Below, piece by piece: positions 1-5,981 of a DNA stretch of 7,267 nt. Every line of letters starts with the position of its first letter. The first letter of the stretch is position 1. The position numbers were made by a program, and so were the translations under genes. The stretch comes from Deltaproteobacteria bacterium (GTDB lineage Bacteria; Myxococcota; Myxococcia; Myxococcales; 40CM-4-68-19), in assembly GCA_018266095.1 (NCBI GenBank), contig JAFEBC010000764.1, positions 1 through 7,267 on the forward strand. The letters are read 5' to 3'. Under the pieces are notes generated by a model. It did no database searches. It saw only the letters and a program-made list of their open reading frames with translations, and was not told the DNA's origin.

Positions 1-26
1 CGTGGGGCTAGGGCTTCGGGCCGGAG

Positions 27-1022
27 GTGGTGATCAACGGGCGCGTGGGCGTCGAGGCGGGCGGGCGCGTGCGGTTCCGGGACTCGCTGCAAGAGGGAGA
101 TCGCAGCGAGATCCGGCTGCGCGGCGCGGGCGCGGTGGACTCGTACCTGAACATGCCGGGCTCGCGGCTCGTGCTCTCGCACCTGCTGGGCGAGGGGCGC
201 TGGTTCGGGCGCTCGTGGACGGGCGGCGACAATGGCCTGCGGCCCGCGGTGGAGTTCAAGAGCGAGCTGTGGGGTCTGCAGCGCGAGGATCTGCAGCTCG
301 AGCACTACAACTTGGGATCCATCGAGGGCGCAGCGGGCGTCGGGGCGCTGCTCGATCCGCGCTTCGGCTTCGCGCTGACCGCGGGCCTGCAGCGGCGCTG
401 GCTGTTCGCGCTGCAGAACCTGCGCGACCCCGCGTACACGCAGATCACCGACGTGCCGGCGGTCGAGAACCGCGCCTTCGCGCGCCTCTTGGGGCAGTTC
501 ACCTTCAACCCCGGCGACCTGCGGCGCGACCAGCGCAGCCTCATCGAGTTCGAGCTGGCGGGCTTCACGCCGTACAAGAGCGGCGGCTCACCGTTCCTGC
601 GCGCGGCCCTCCACGGGCGCAAGATCTGGACGTTCAACTGGCACGAGCTCTGGCTCACCGGCCGCGCCACCGGCCTCGCGGGCGACGTGCAGTTCGTCGA
701 TCAGGAGCCCGTGGCCGACCACCTGCGGCTCGGCTTCGGCGGCACCGTCTACGTCAACGGCATCACCAGCGGGCGCGTCGAGTTCCGCTTCTCCATCCTG
801 CGCGACCTGTTCAAGGTGTCGCTCTTCAACGACCTCGGCACCTTCCGGCAGGCCAACCCCGCGGACCAGAGCGATCGCGCGGTCATCGGCGGCTCGTCGG
901 GCGCGGGCCTGCACGTGCTGGTCGTGGACCACTTCCAGCTCGACGGGTACGTCGGCACGGGCTGGACCAACACGGGCTACCAGCGGCCCGGCTTCCTCCT
1001 GAACATCAAGGACGCGTTCTAG
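27..1022 (+). CDS. Omp85-like outer-membrane beta-barrel protein, 5' partial, probably interrupted by an in-frame stop
   Basis: This is the barrel half of an outer-membrane protein paralogous to the gene that follows. Shared blocks, in order, are RRWLFAL vs LRWLFGL, FNPGDLRRDQR vs FNPDELRVDHR, WHELWL vs WNELWL, and VEFRFSILRDLFKVSLF vs AEFRVSLLRDVFKVGLL. It ends in Phe (DAF), the usual C-terminal signal for BAM-dependent barrels. The homology does not start at the GTG at 27: codons 3-8 (W-G) and 12-26 (G-F-G-P-E) also align with the paralogue's W-G-S-G-V-S-P-E, so the true start and any POTRA domains lie left of the window. Codon 9-11 is TAG where the paralogue has Ser (AGC), one base from a TCG Ser codon. 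GTG 27 is only the first possible start after that stop; the GGAGG at 23-27 overlaps it, so it has no properly spaced ribosome binding site. It is either a recent pseudogene or a base error. The reading frame is certain; the functional state is not. Confidence 0.75.
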   Translation: MVINGRVGVEAGGRVRFRDSLQEGDRSEIRLRGAGAVDSYLNMPGSRLVLSHLLGEGRWFGRSWTGGDNGLRPAVEFKSELWGLQREDLQLEHYNLGSIEGAAGVGALLDPRFGFALTAGLQRRWLFALQNLRDPAYTQITDVPAVENRAFARLLGQFTFNPGDLRRDQRSLIEFELAGFTPYKSGGSPFLRAALHGRKIWTFNWHELWLTGRATGLAGDVQFVDQEPVADHLRLGFGGTVYVNGITSGRVEFRFSILRDLFKVSLFNDLGTFRQANPADQSDRAVIGGSSGAGLHVLVVDHFQLDGYVGTGWTNTGYQRPGFLLNIKDAF

Positions 1023-1030
1023 AATAGGAC

Positions 1031-2653
1031 ATGCGCGCGCTCGCCCTCCTCCTCGCCGCCGTCCTCGTGTGCCCGCGGCTCGCGCGCGCGCAGGAGCCGG
1101 AGCGGACCGAGCGCGTGTACCTGCGCGAGGAGCCGCAGCGCGACGCCCTGGTGCGCTTCAGCGGCAACATCGTCTGCAACGACTTCCTCCTGCGCGCGCA
1201 GCTCGCCCTGCCCGACACCGCCAAGGCCGACGCGGCCACCGCGCGGCAGATCGTGGTCAAGCTCACCCGCTTCTTGCGCGCCTCCGGGTACGAGCTCGCG
1301 CAGGTGGACGCCTCCGTCGTGGGTGACCACATCAACGTCACCATCGACGAGGGCCGCCTCGACAAGCTGCAGATCATCGGCGACTCGACGGTCAACGCGT
1401 TCCGCCTGCGCCTCGAGCTGGCCTTGCCCGGCGACGTGTTCAACCGGCCGCTCATCGAGCAGCGCCTGCAGCGGCTCGCGGGCCGCTTCAACCTGAACGA
1501 CATCAGCTACGAGCTCCTCGAAGAGCACATCCGCGACCTCCCCGCGACGCAGCTCGACCAGATCGGCGCGCTCAGCGAGCTCAAGGAGCTGGGTCTCTTG
1601 CGCAAGCCCGCGTCGCACACGCTGCGCATCTTCGTGCAGCCGGACGAGTGGGGCAGCGGCGTGTCGCCCGAGGTCATCTTGGGCGGCCTGGATGGCTACG
1701 GCGCGGGCGCGCAGCTCAAGGGCACCTCGCTGCTCTTCGCCGGCGACCGCTGGGCCCTGCACGCGCGCGGCGCGGTGGCCCCGAGAAACCGCCTCGACAC
1801 CGGCGACGCCTACCTCGCCTTCTCGCGCGCCAAGGCGCAGTCCATCTGGTTCGGCCCGCAGTTCGACGCGTTCAAGCAGCTCCGCTTCCTGGTGCAGCTC
1901 GAGAGCGATCTCGTCTCGCAGCAGCGCGCGCAGCTCCAGCTCGAGCGCTACTACACCGAGACCGTCGAGGCCACGTTCGGCCTCTCCGACCAGCTCACGC
2001 GCAGGCTGCTGCTCGAGGGCTCGGGCGGCTACCAGCTCCGCTGGCTCTTCGGCCTCGACGGCCCCACCTCCACGCAGGTCGCGGGCACGCCCTCGGTGCA
2101 GCGGCGGCCCTTCGTCGAGGTCGGCGAGCACCTCGTCTTCAACCCCGACGAGCTCCGCGTCGATCACCGCAACTTCGTCGACGGCCGCTTCCGCTTCTTC
2201 AGCCCCACGCAGCCGGGCGGCAGCGTCACCGCGGCCGGCGAGTTCCGCGCGCGCGGCCTCATCCCCTTCGGCTGGAACGAGCTGTGGCTCGAGGGCAACG
2301 TGCGCGTGGTCACCGGCGACCGCTACTTCACCGACGAGTACTCGCTGGGCGACGTGATGGCCAACGTCTACTCCGAGGTCTTCACGCACCGCCTGGCGCA
2401 GGCGGGCGCCGAGTTCCGCGTCTCCCTCCTGCGCGACGTGTTCAAGGTGGGCCTGCTGCTCAACGTGGCCGCCTACGGCAGCGATCCCAACAACACCGGC
2501 GCCGACGTCGCCCAGGCTGCGTCCGCGCTGGGCTTCGGCTTCCACTGGCTCGTGCTCGACACCTTCACCGCCGACCTCATCGTCTCGGCGGCCATCGCCA
2601 CGAACCAGGGCTTCGCGCCCGCGCTGTCGTTCAACCTCTCGCAGGTGTTCTGA
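1031..2653 (+). CDS. Omp85-superfamily outer-membrane protein with two POTRA-like domains
   Basis: The protein has 540 residues. Residues 1-20 are a signal peptide (short basic start, Leu/Ala/Val core, ARA before Gln21). Two POTRA-like domains follow. The first, about 38-108, ends in the strand INVTIDEG. The second, about 110-204, opens LDKLQIIGDS, ends HTLRIFVQP, and has an Ile/Leu-rich insertion at about 163-195. The rest, about 205-540, is alternating beta-strand sequence ending QVF, with a final Phe as in BAM substrates. The last part (AEFRVSLLRDVFKVGLL, then LGFGFHWLVLDTF) follows the end of Omp85 barrels, but the (V/I)RG(F/Y) loop motif expected just before it is absent. The ATG lies 8 bp after the upstream paralogue and is chosen because it begins the signal peptide; AGGA at 1026-1029 is too close to be a good ribosome binding site. 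Two POTRAs plus a roughly 335-residue barrel resembles the size of two-partner secretion transporters, but no secreted partner is visible. The role (protein insertion, secretion or something lineage-specific) is unknown. Confidence 0.85.
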   Translation: MRALALLLAAVLVCPRLARAQEPERTERVYLREEPQRDALVRFSGNIVCNDFLLRAQLALPDTAKADAATARQIVVKLTRFLRASGYELAQVDASVVGDHINVTIDEGRLDKLQIIGDSTVNAFRLRLELALPGDVFNRPLIEQRLQRLAGRFNLNDISYELLEEHIRDLPATQLDQIGALSELKELGLLRKPASHTLRIFVQPDEWGSGVSPEVILGGLDGYGAGAQLKGTSLLFAGDRWALHARGAVAPRNRLDTGDAYLAFSRAKAQSIWFGPQFDAFKQLRFLVQLESDLVSQQRAQLQLERYYTETVEATFGLSDQLTRRLLLEGSGGYQLRWLFGLDGPTSTQVAGTPSVQRRPFVEVGEHLVFNPDELRVDHRNFVDGRFRFFSPTQPGGSVTAAGEFRARGLIPFGWNELWLEGNVRVVTGDRYFTDEYSLGDVMANVYSEVFTHRLAQAGAEFRVSLLRDVFKVGLLLNVAAYGSDPNNTGADVAQAASALGFGFHWLVLDTFTADLIVSAAIATNQGFAPALSFNLSQVF

Positions 2654-2665
2654 CGGGCAGCGCGC

Positions 2666-3829
2666 CTAGCGATCCTCGATCAGATCCGCCGCCGTCAGCT
2701 CCGGCGCGGCCGGCAGGTGCTCGTACTCAAGCAGCCCATGCTGCTGGTAGTGCGGCCGGATGCGCTCGCTCAAGAGCCCGATGCGCTTCAGGTTGGGGAT
2801 CACGCGCTTGAACATCGTGCGCCGGAACATCGCCATCATCTCCGAGCCGAGGATGAGCTGGTCCCACTCCTTGCGGCTCATCTGTGCCGCGTACCCTTCC
2901 TCCCAGAGCTCGTGCGCGAAGAACCGGTTGCGCAACAGCACCGACACCTCGAACGCCCACTCCTCGCGCTCGCGCCGCTCCTTCTCCGTCAGCCCCTCGG
3001 CATAGACCTTCTGCAGCGCGATGACGCCGTAGTGCACGTGCCGCGCCTCGTCGGTGATCACGTAGCGCAGGAGCGTCTTGAGCAGCGGCTCCATCGTCTT
3101 CATGTGGATGAAGCCGAACGCGCCCAGCGCCAGGCCCTCGATCATGATCTGCATGCCGAGGAACTTGAGGTCCCAGCGCGAGTCGCTCATCAGCGCGTCG
3201 ATGATGACGTAGAGGTTGTCGTTGATGTCGTAGCGCTTCTTGAGCTTGGACTCGAGGTAGCGGTTGAAGGTCTCGACGTGCCGGCCCTCGTCCACCACCT
3301 GCGTCGAGCCGTAGAGCTTGGCGTCGAGCCACGGCACCGCCTCGGTGACCTGACAGGCGGCGAAGAGCGCGCCTTGCTCGCCGTGCAGGAACTGCGAGAG
3401 CAGCCACGACGCCATCGCGTGCGCCTGTTGCGCCTTCTCGCGCGGCGGGAGCTTCTTGAAGGAGTCGAGGCCCGCCACCGGCAGGAAGTCGAGGGGGATG
3501 ATCGGCTTCAAGTGATTCTCGGGATCGACGTCGATCGACCAGTCGAGATCCGTGGTCGAGTTCCACTGCGACTTCTTGGCCGCCTCGTAGAGCCGCGTCA
3601 TGTCCGGCTGGTCGCGCCGGTACTTCCAGTCGAACGAGGCCTGGTACTCGAGGTCCATCGGCGTGATGTCCTCGGACTTGCCGCGCTGCTGCACGAGGCC
3701 GCGCCAGGCCGGGCCCAGCATGGTCTTGAGCGTGGCCAGGTTGCCGCGCTCGACCGCCTCGCGGAACATCGGGCCGCTCTCGGCGAGGTTCTGCAGCGTG
3801 CGAGTGAGCTTCAAGGCAGGGATGCGCAT
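2666..3829 (-). CDS. Ferritin-like di-iron carboxylate protein (putative oxidase/oxygenase)
   Basis: The protein has 387 residues, is soluble, and has no signal peptide. Two matching metal-binding halves are visible: Glu151 (LHGEQ) with E181-G-R-H184, and Glu231 (MIEGLALG) with E261-A-R-H264. Within each half the two Glu are 30 residues apart, giving the six ligands of a ferritin-like di-iron centre. The second Glu of each half sits in a DExRH motif (DEGRH, DEARH), like those of soluble acyl-ACP desaturases and related di-iron oxidases/N-oxygenases. By family knowledge it should activate O2 to oxidise, desaturate or hydroxylate an organic substrate; the substrate is not evident. It is the second gene of an operon with the TetR regulator: the regulator's TGA and this ATG share one base. 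A second ATG at 3832 would give the ATGA overlap, but the AGGAG at 3836-3840 is 6 nt from the 3829 ATG and only 3 nt from the other. It most likely responds to the same inducer as the regulator. No ferredoxin or reductase partner is in view. Confidence 0.87.
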   Translation of the reverse strand: MRIPALKLTRTLQNLAESGPMFREAVERGNLATLKTMLGPAWRGLVQQRGKSEDITPMDLEYQASFDWKYRRDQPDMTRLYEAAKKSQWNSTTDLDWSIDVDPENHLKPIIPLDFLPVAGLDSFKKLPPREKAQQAHAMASWLLSQFLHGEQGALFAACQVTEAVPWLDAKLYGSTQVVDEGRHVETFNRYLESKLKKRYDINDNLYVIIDALMSDSRWDLKFLGMQIMIEGLALGAFGFIHMKTMEPLLKTLLRYVITDEARHVHYGVIALQKVYAEGLTEKERREREEWAFEVSVLLRNRFFAHELWEEGYAAQMSRKEWDQLILGSEMMAMFRRTMFKRVIPNLKRIGLLSERIRPHYQQHGLLEYEHLPAAPELTAADLIEDR

Positions 3830-4620
3830 CATCGTCTCCTCTGGGTGCGCCGCGACGCAGACGCCTTGGAACGCTTGGTCCTGGCCGTCGTGGACCTGCC
3901 AGCGGCCCGCGCCCCCCGCAGCGCCAGGCTCTTGCCGGCGAGCAGGGCGCGCACCGCAGCGTCGGTGTCGTCGGGCCGCCGATCCTCCGCGAGCACACCG
4001 AACGCGAGCGCGGCCCAGAACGCGTCGGCGATCTGGTCCGGCGTGCGCCCGCTGCCCTTGGTCCACCACTGGGCCACCCAGTTCACCGCGCCGAAGCCGA
4101 ACTGCCGCACCAGCGTGATGTCGACGTCGGGCCGCGCCAGGCCCGCGCCGGCGGCCTCGAAGAGCAGACCATCCCAGAACGACTCGTAGCGCGCGATCTG
4201 CTGCCGCATCGGCTCCTGGGCGGCCGGCTCCAGCGAGCGCTGATCGTAGAGGAGCACGTGGAAGGACGCGTCGCCCGAGAGCAGGAGGCGCAGGTGCGCG
4301 CGCAGGCCCAAGCGGAGGCGCTCGGCGGGGTCGTTCGAGGCCGACACCGCCTTGCGCACCGCGGCCGTGACGCGATCGATGGCGAGCTCCATCAGGGCCA
4401 CCAGGAGCGCCTCCTTGCTCGGATAGCGGTAGTGCAAGGAGCCCGGCAGCATCCCCGCGGCGCGCGCGATCTCGCGCACGGACGTTGCGGCGTAGCCCTG
4501 CAGCTTGAACTGCGCCGCGGCGGCCTCCAGCACGCGCTCGTCGTCGGCGGAGCGCACCGGCGCGGAGGCGCGCGGGGTGGCCCGGGGCAGGGCTGGCGAG
4601 GGGCGGGCGGCCTTGGTCAT
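3829..4620 (-). CDS. TetR-family transcriptional regulator (KstR2/FadR-like)
   Basis: From the ATG at 4620 the protein has 263 residues. The N-terminal DNA-binding domain is at about 26-76: a first helix DDERVLEAAAAQF, the helix-turn-helix SVREIARAAGMLPGSLHYRY, then the PSKEALL that typically follows. The C-terminal ligand domain (SFHVLLYDQRSLEP; VRQFGFGAVNWVAQWW; then TPDQIADAFW) resembles TetR regulators of the KstR2/FadR type, many of which bind acyl-CoA thioesters; that ligand class is an inference. Residues 236-263 form a very basic, Ser/Thr/Ala-rich tail with 11 Arg/Lys in 28 positions, which is unusual. Two starts are possible, ATG 4674 (18 residues longer) and ATG 4620. Each lies inside an identical near-palindromic box, and neither has a Shine-Dalgarno sequence. 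I prefer 4620 because a possible promoter lies between the boxes. The gene probably represses itself and the co-transcribed di-iron gene, and possibly the divergent lipoprotein gene. Confidence 0.88.
   Translation of the reverse strand: MTKAARPSPALPRATPRASAPVRSADDERVLEAAAAQFKLQGYAATSVREIARAAGMLPGSLHYRYPSKEALLVALMELAIDRVTAAVRKAVSASNDPAERLRLGLRAHLRLLLSGDASFHVLLYDQRSLEPAAQEPMRQQIARYESFWDGLLFEAAGAGLARPDVDITLVRQFGFGAVNWVAQWWTKGSGRTPDQIADAFWAALAFGVLAEDRRPDDTDAAVRALLAGKSLALRGARAAGRSTTARTKRSKASASRRTQRRR
3836..3840 (-). promoter_or_regulatory. Ribosome binding site of the di-iron protein gene
   Basis: AGGAG on the minus strand sits 6 nt before the ATG at 3829 and 3 nt before the adjacent ATG at 3832, so it favours the downstream ATG. 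It lies inside the last codons of the TetR gene, which fits translational coupling of the two genes. Confidence 0.7.
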
Positions 4621-4628
4621 TTGACCAA
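4613..4628. promoter_or_regulatory. Putative TetR operator, copy 1 (overlaps ATG 4620)
   Basis: TTGGTCATTTGACCAA is a perfect 7-bp inverted repeat (TTGGTCA/TGACCAA) around a 2-bp TT centre, a usual architecture for a homodimeric TetR regulator. The minus-strand ATG at 4620-4618 lies inside it, so bound repressor would cover the start codon and, if the mRNA starts nearby, the transcription start. An identical copy lies 54 bp away. That this regulator binds it is an inference from position, symmetry and repetition. Confidence 0.72.
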
Positions 4629-4629
4629 G

Positions 4630-4659
4630 AGAGTAGATCCGCGCTGGGCGGGAAGGCAA
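4630..4659 (-). promoter_or_regulatory. Possible promoter of the TetR/di-iron operon between the two operators
   Basis: On the minus strand TTGCCT (4659-4654) could be a -35 element and TACTCT (4635-4630) a -10 element, with an 18-bp spacer. The -10 match is poor. If real, transcription would begin only a few bases before ATG 4620, inside operator copy 1, giving a leaderless or nearly leaderless message. That would explain the missing Shine-Dalgarno sequence. Confidence 0.28.
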
Positions 4660-4666
4660 GGGGGTG

Positions 4667-4682
4667 TTGGTCATTTGACCAA
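4667..4682. promoter_or_regulatory. Putative TetR operator, copy 2 (overlaps ATG 4674)
   Basis: This is the second exact copy of TTGGTCATTTGACCAA, 54 bp from copy 1, about five helical turns, so two bound dimers would sit on nearly the same face of the DNA. It contains the upstream candidate ATG (4674-4672) of the regulator gene. It also lies about 75 bp before the divergent lipoprotein ATG, close enough to influence that promoter as well. Confidence 0.72.
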
Positions 4683-4697
4683 GAGGGCCGGCGTGGC

Positions 4698-4726
4698 TTG
4701 CGCCAACCGGGGTGCAAAAGCTAGAT
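4698..4726 (+). promoter_or_regulatory. Possible promoter of the lipoprotein gene
   Basis: TTGCGC (4698-4703) and CTAGAT (4721-4726) are 17 bp apart and lie 30 bp before the lipoprotein ATG. This is the only AT-richer patch in the gap (GCAAAAGCTAGATCAT). Both boxes are weak matches, so this is only a candidate. Operator copy 2 ends 16 bp upstream of the -35 box. Confidence 0.22.
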
Positions 4727-4755
4727 CATCGGCCAGTTGGTTCTGGGGGCCACCG

Positions 4756-5919
4756 ATGTCCGTCGTACGAGTCGCTTCGACGATGCTGCTCTTGGCATCG
4801 CTCGCGTGCGCAAAGAGTGTGTCCGTCTCGGAGCGTTCCGAAACGCACCTGTCCATCGCGTCCTCCGTGCAGACCGTCGGCACGCGCGACGAAGTCACCC
4901 TGGTCTTGCGCGACGCAGATGGCGCGCCGAAGCCGCACGCTCCGGTCGAACTCAAGCCGATCGGCTCCACGTCCATCCTCGGCCTCGACGCAGCCATCAC
5001 CGACGCGAGTGGCCTCCTGTCGTTCGGCATCACGCGGCGAGCAGCGGGTGTGGGAGGAGTCCAAGTCCGCGACGGCGAGCGCCAGTGGGAAGTGCGGGCG
5101 CGCTTCGATCCGGGCGCATTCTCGTTCGAGCACAGCAGCTTCACGCTGCCGCCCCGCGGCCCCGACGGGACGCAGGCCGTGCTGGTCGCCCGCGACGAGT
5201 TCGACAACGTGCTCCCTGCGCTCCCCGTCAGCCTGCACTTCTCGAGCGACGCCACCGTCGATGCGCCGGCGCTCACAGACAGCGACGGGAGCCTCGTGGG
5301 CATCCTCCATGCGAGCACCGTGGGACGGCGCACGCTCTTCCTCGAGGTCGCCGGCCAGACGCACCAGTACTCCTTCGAGTTCATCTCGGCGATCGACTCC
5401 ACCTTCTCCTCGCTGGTCCCCGACGGCTTCCCCGTGCTTGCGGACGGCAGGGCCGCGGGCACGTTGACGCTCACCGCGATCGACGAGCACGGAGTGCCAG
5501 TGGTGGGGCGGCTCGTGCAGTTCTTCTCCCAGGACGACCAGGTCTCCTTCGCCGCTCCGGCTTCGCCGACCGACGCCGACGGCGCGGCGCGCACGAGCGT
5601 CACCTCCACTCACTCCGGGGTGCACCTCGTCAGCGCGCAAGTGGACGGCATCTCCTTCAACTCCTCCGTCGAGTTCCTTCAGGTCCCTTCCGTCGAGCGG
5701 AGCACGTTCAGCCTCACGCCGGAGAGGGCAGTCGCGGATGGCGTTTCGCCGATCGTCCTCACAGTCATCTTGCGCGACAGCGACGGGGCGGTGATCACCT
5801 CTTTCGCTCCGAAGACATGTGCCAGACCTTCGACGATCTCGGCACGGGCTTCTCTTGGATCGGCGGGGCCCTCGTACCCTCGCTCGCGCATCCGGGCGTC
5901 GCGTGGATCCAGGACCTGA
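4756..5919 (+). CDS. Putative lipoprotein with bacterial Ig-like (invasin/Big_1-type) domains, C-terminally disrupted
   Basis: The open frame has 387 residues. Residues 1-17 look like a lipoprotein signal (Arg5, hydrophobic core, LASLA before Cys18); Ala at +2 does not predict inner-membrane retention under the E. coli rule. Ig-like beta-sandwich modules follow at about 28-118, 119-210 and 211-309, each with a pattern like VTLVLRDADGAP...TDASG. A fourth begins at about 313 with STFSLTPERAVADGVSPIVL, a typical Big_1 opening, but stops after about residue 350 (VITSF). The last 37 residues are Ser/Arg-rich, use poorer codons, and look like out-of-frame translation; good coding signal continues in another frame to 5960. 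The protein is therefore probably frameshifted or a deletion product. ATG 4756 is preferred over the ATG at 4783 because it supplies the basic n-region; no strong Shine-Dalgarno is visible. Such proteins are usually surface or adhesion proteins; nothing identifies a partner. It is divergent from the TetR operon and may share its operators. Confidence 0.72.
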   Translation: MSVVRVASTMLLLASLACAKSVSVSERSETHLSIASSVQTVGTRDEVTLVLRDADGAPKPHAPVELKPIGSTSILGLDAAITDASGLLSFGITRRAAGVGGVQVRDGERQWEVRARFDPGAFSFEHSSFTLPPRGPDGTQAVLVARDEFDNVLPALPVSLHFSSDATVDAPALTDSDGSLVGILHASTVGRRTLFLEVAGQTHQYSFEFISAIDSTFSSLVPDGFPVLADGRAAGTLTLTAIDEHGVPVVGRLVQFFSQDDQVSFAAPASPTDADGAARTSVTSTHSGVHLVSAQVDGISFNSSVEFLQVPSVERSTFSLTPERAVADGVSPIVLTVILRDSDGAVITSFAPKTCARPSTISARASLGSAGPSYPRSRIRASRGSRT

Positions 5920-5960
5920 GCGGCCAGGGCGTCATCCGCTTCGACGCCAACGTGCCGTGA
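5808..5960 (+). pseudogene. Out-of-frame C-terminal remnant following the Ig-like lipoprotein
   Basis: In the frame one base behind the lipoprotein frame, about 50 codons (including MCQTFDDLGTGFSWIGGALV and WIQDLSGQGVIRFDANVP) run to TGA at 5958-5960. Nearly all third positions are G or C, unlike the same stretch in the lipoprotein frame. The sequence reads like a real protein end, but it does not look like the continuation of an Ig-like domain. It may be the tail of this gene after a 3n+1-base deletion, or the tail of a lost neighbour fused by deletion. No separate start with a ribosome binding site is visible; the ATG at 5817 is possible but unconvincing. Confidence 0.45.
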
Positions 5961-5981
5961 GCGCATGATGCACGTCAGCGC

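Larger units (their letters stand above)
4613..4685. repeat. Pair of 19-bp exact direct repeats carrying the operators
   Basis: The two copies at 4613-4631 and 4667-4685 share TTGGTCATTTGACCAAGAG exactly, and the 35-bp spacer between them shows no repetition. The identity extends 3 bp beyond the palindrome on one side only (GAG). Read on the minus strand, each copy gives the same upstream context and the first codons ATG ACC AA, so the proteins would begin MTN and MTK. Confidence 0.9.

Noticed and set aside
2..1027. 341-codon open frame overlapping the first barrel gene in another frame
   Set aside because: It is Arg/Ala/Gly-rich out-of-frame translation typical of high-GC DNA; the other frame aligns with the neighbouring paralogue and ends in a barrel-type Phe.
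1019..2545. 508-codon antisense open frame under the second barrel gene
   Set aside because: Its composition is Glu/Ala/Arg/Val/Leu-rich with no domain pattern, and the plus strand carries a signal peptide, POTRA domains and a barrel.
2654..2665. Bidirectional terminator between the convergent genes
   Set aside because: The gap is 12 bp with no stem-loop or T tract visible in or around it.
2717..4189. 490-codon plus-strand open frame opposite the di-iron and TetR genes
   Set aside because: It is His/Arg/Leu/Val-rich shadow translation spanning two recognisable minus-strand genes.
3833..4717. Upstream extension of the di-iron protein frame to 683 residues
   Set aside because: The extension is the off-frame shadow of the TetR gene; the ribosome binding site and 1-bp overlap place the start at 3829.
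4731..4751. GGCCAG/CTGG...GGCC possible hairpin just before the lipoprotein ATG
   Set aside because: The stem is short and imperfect, and such pairings are frequent by chance at this GC content.
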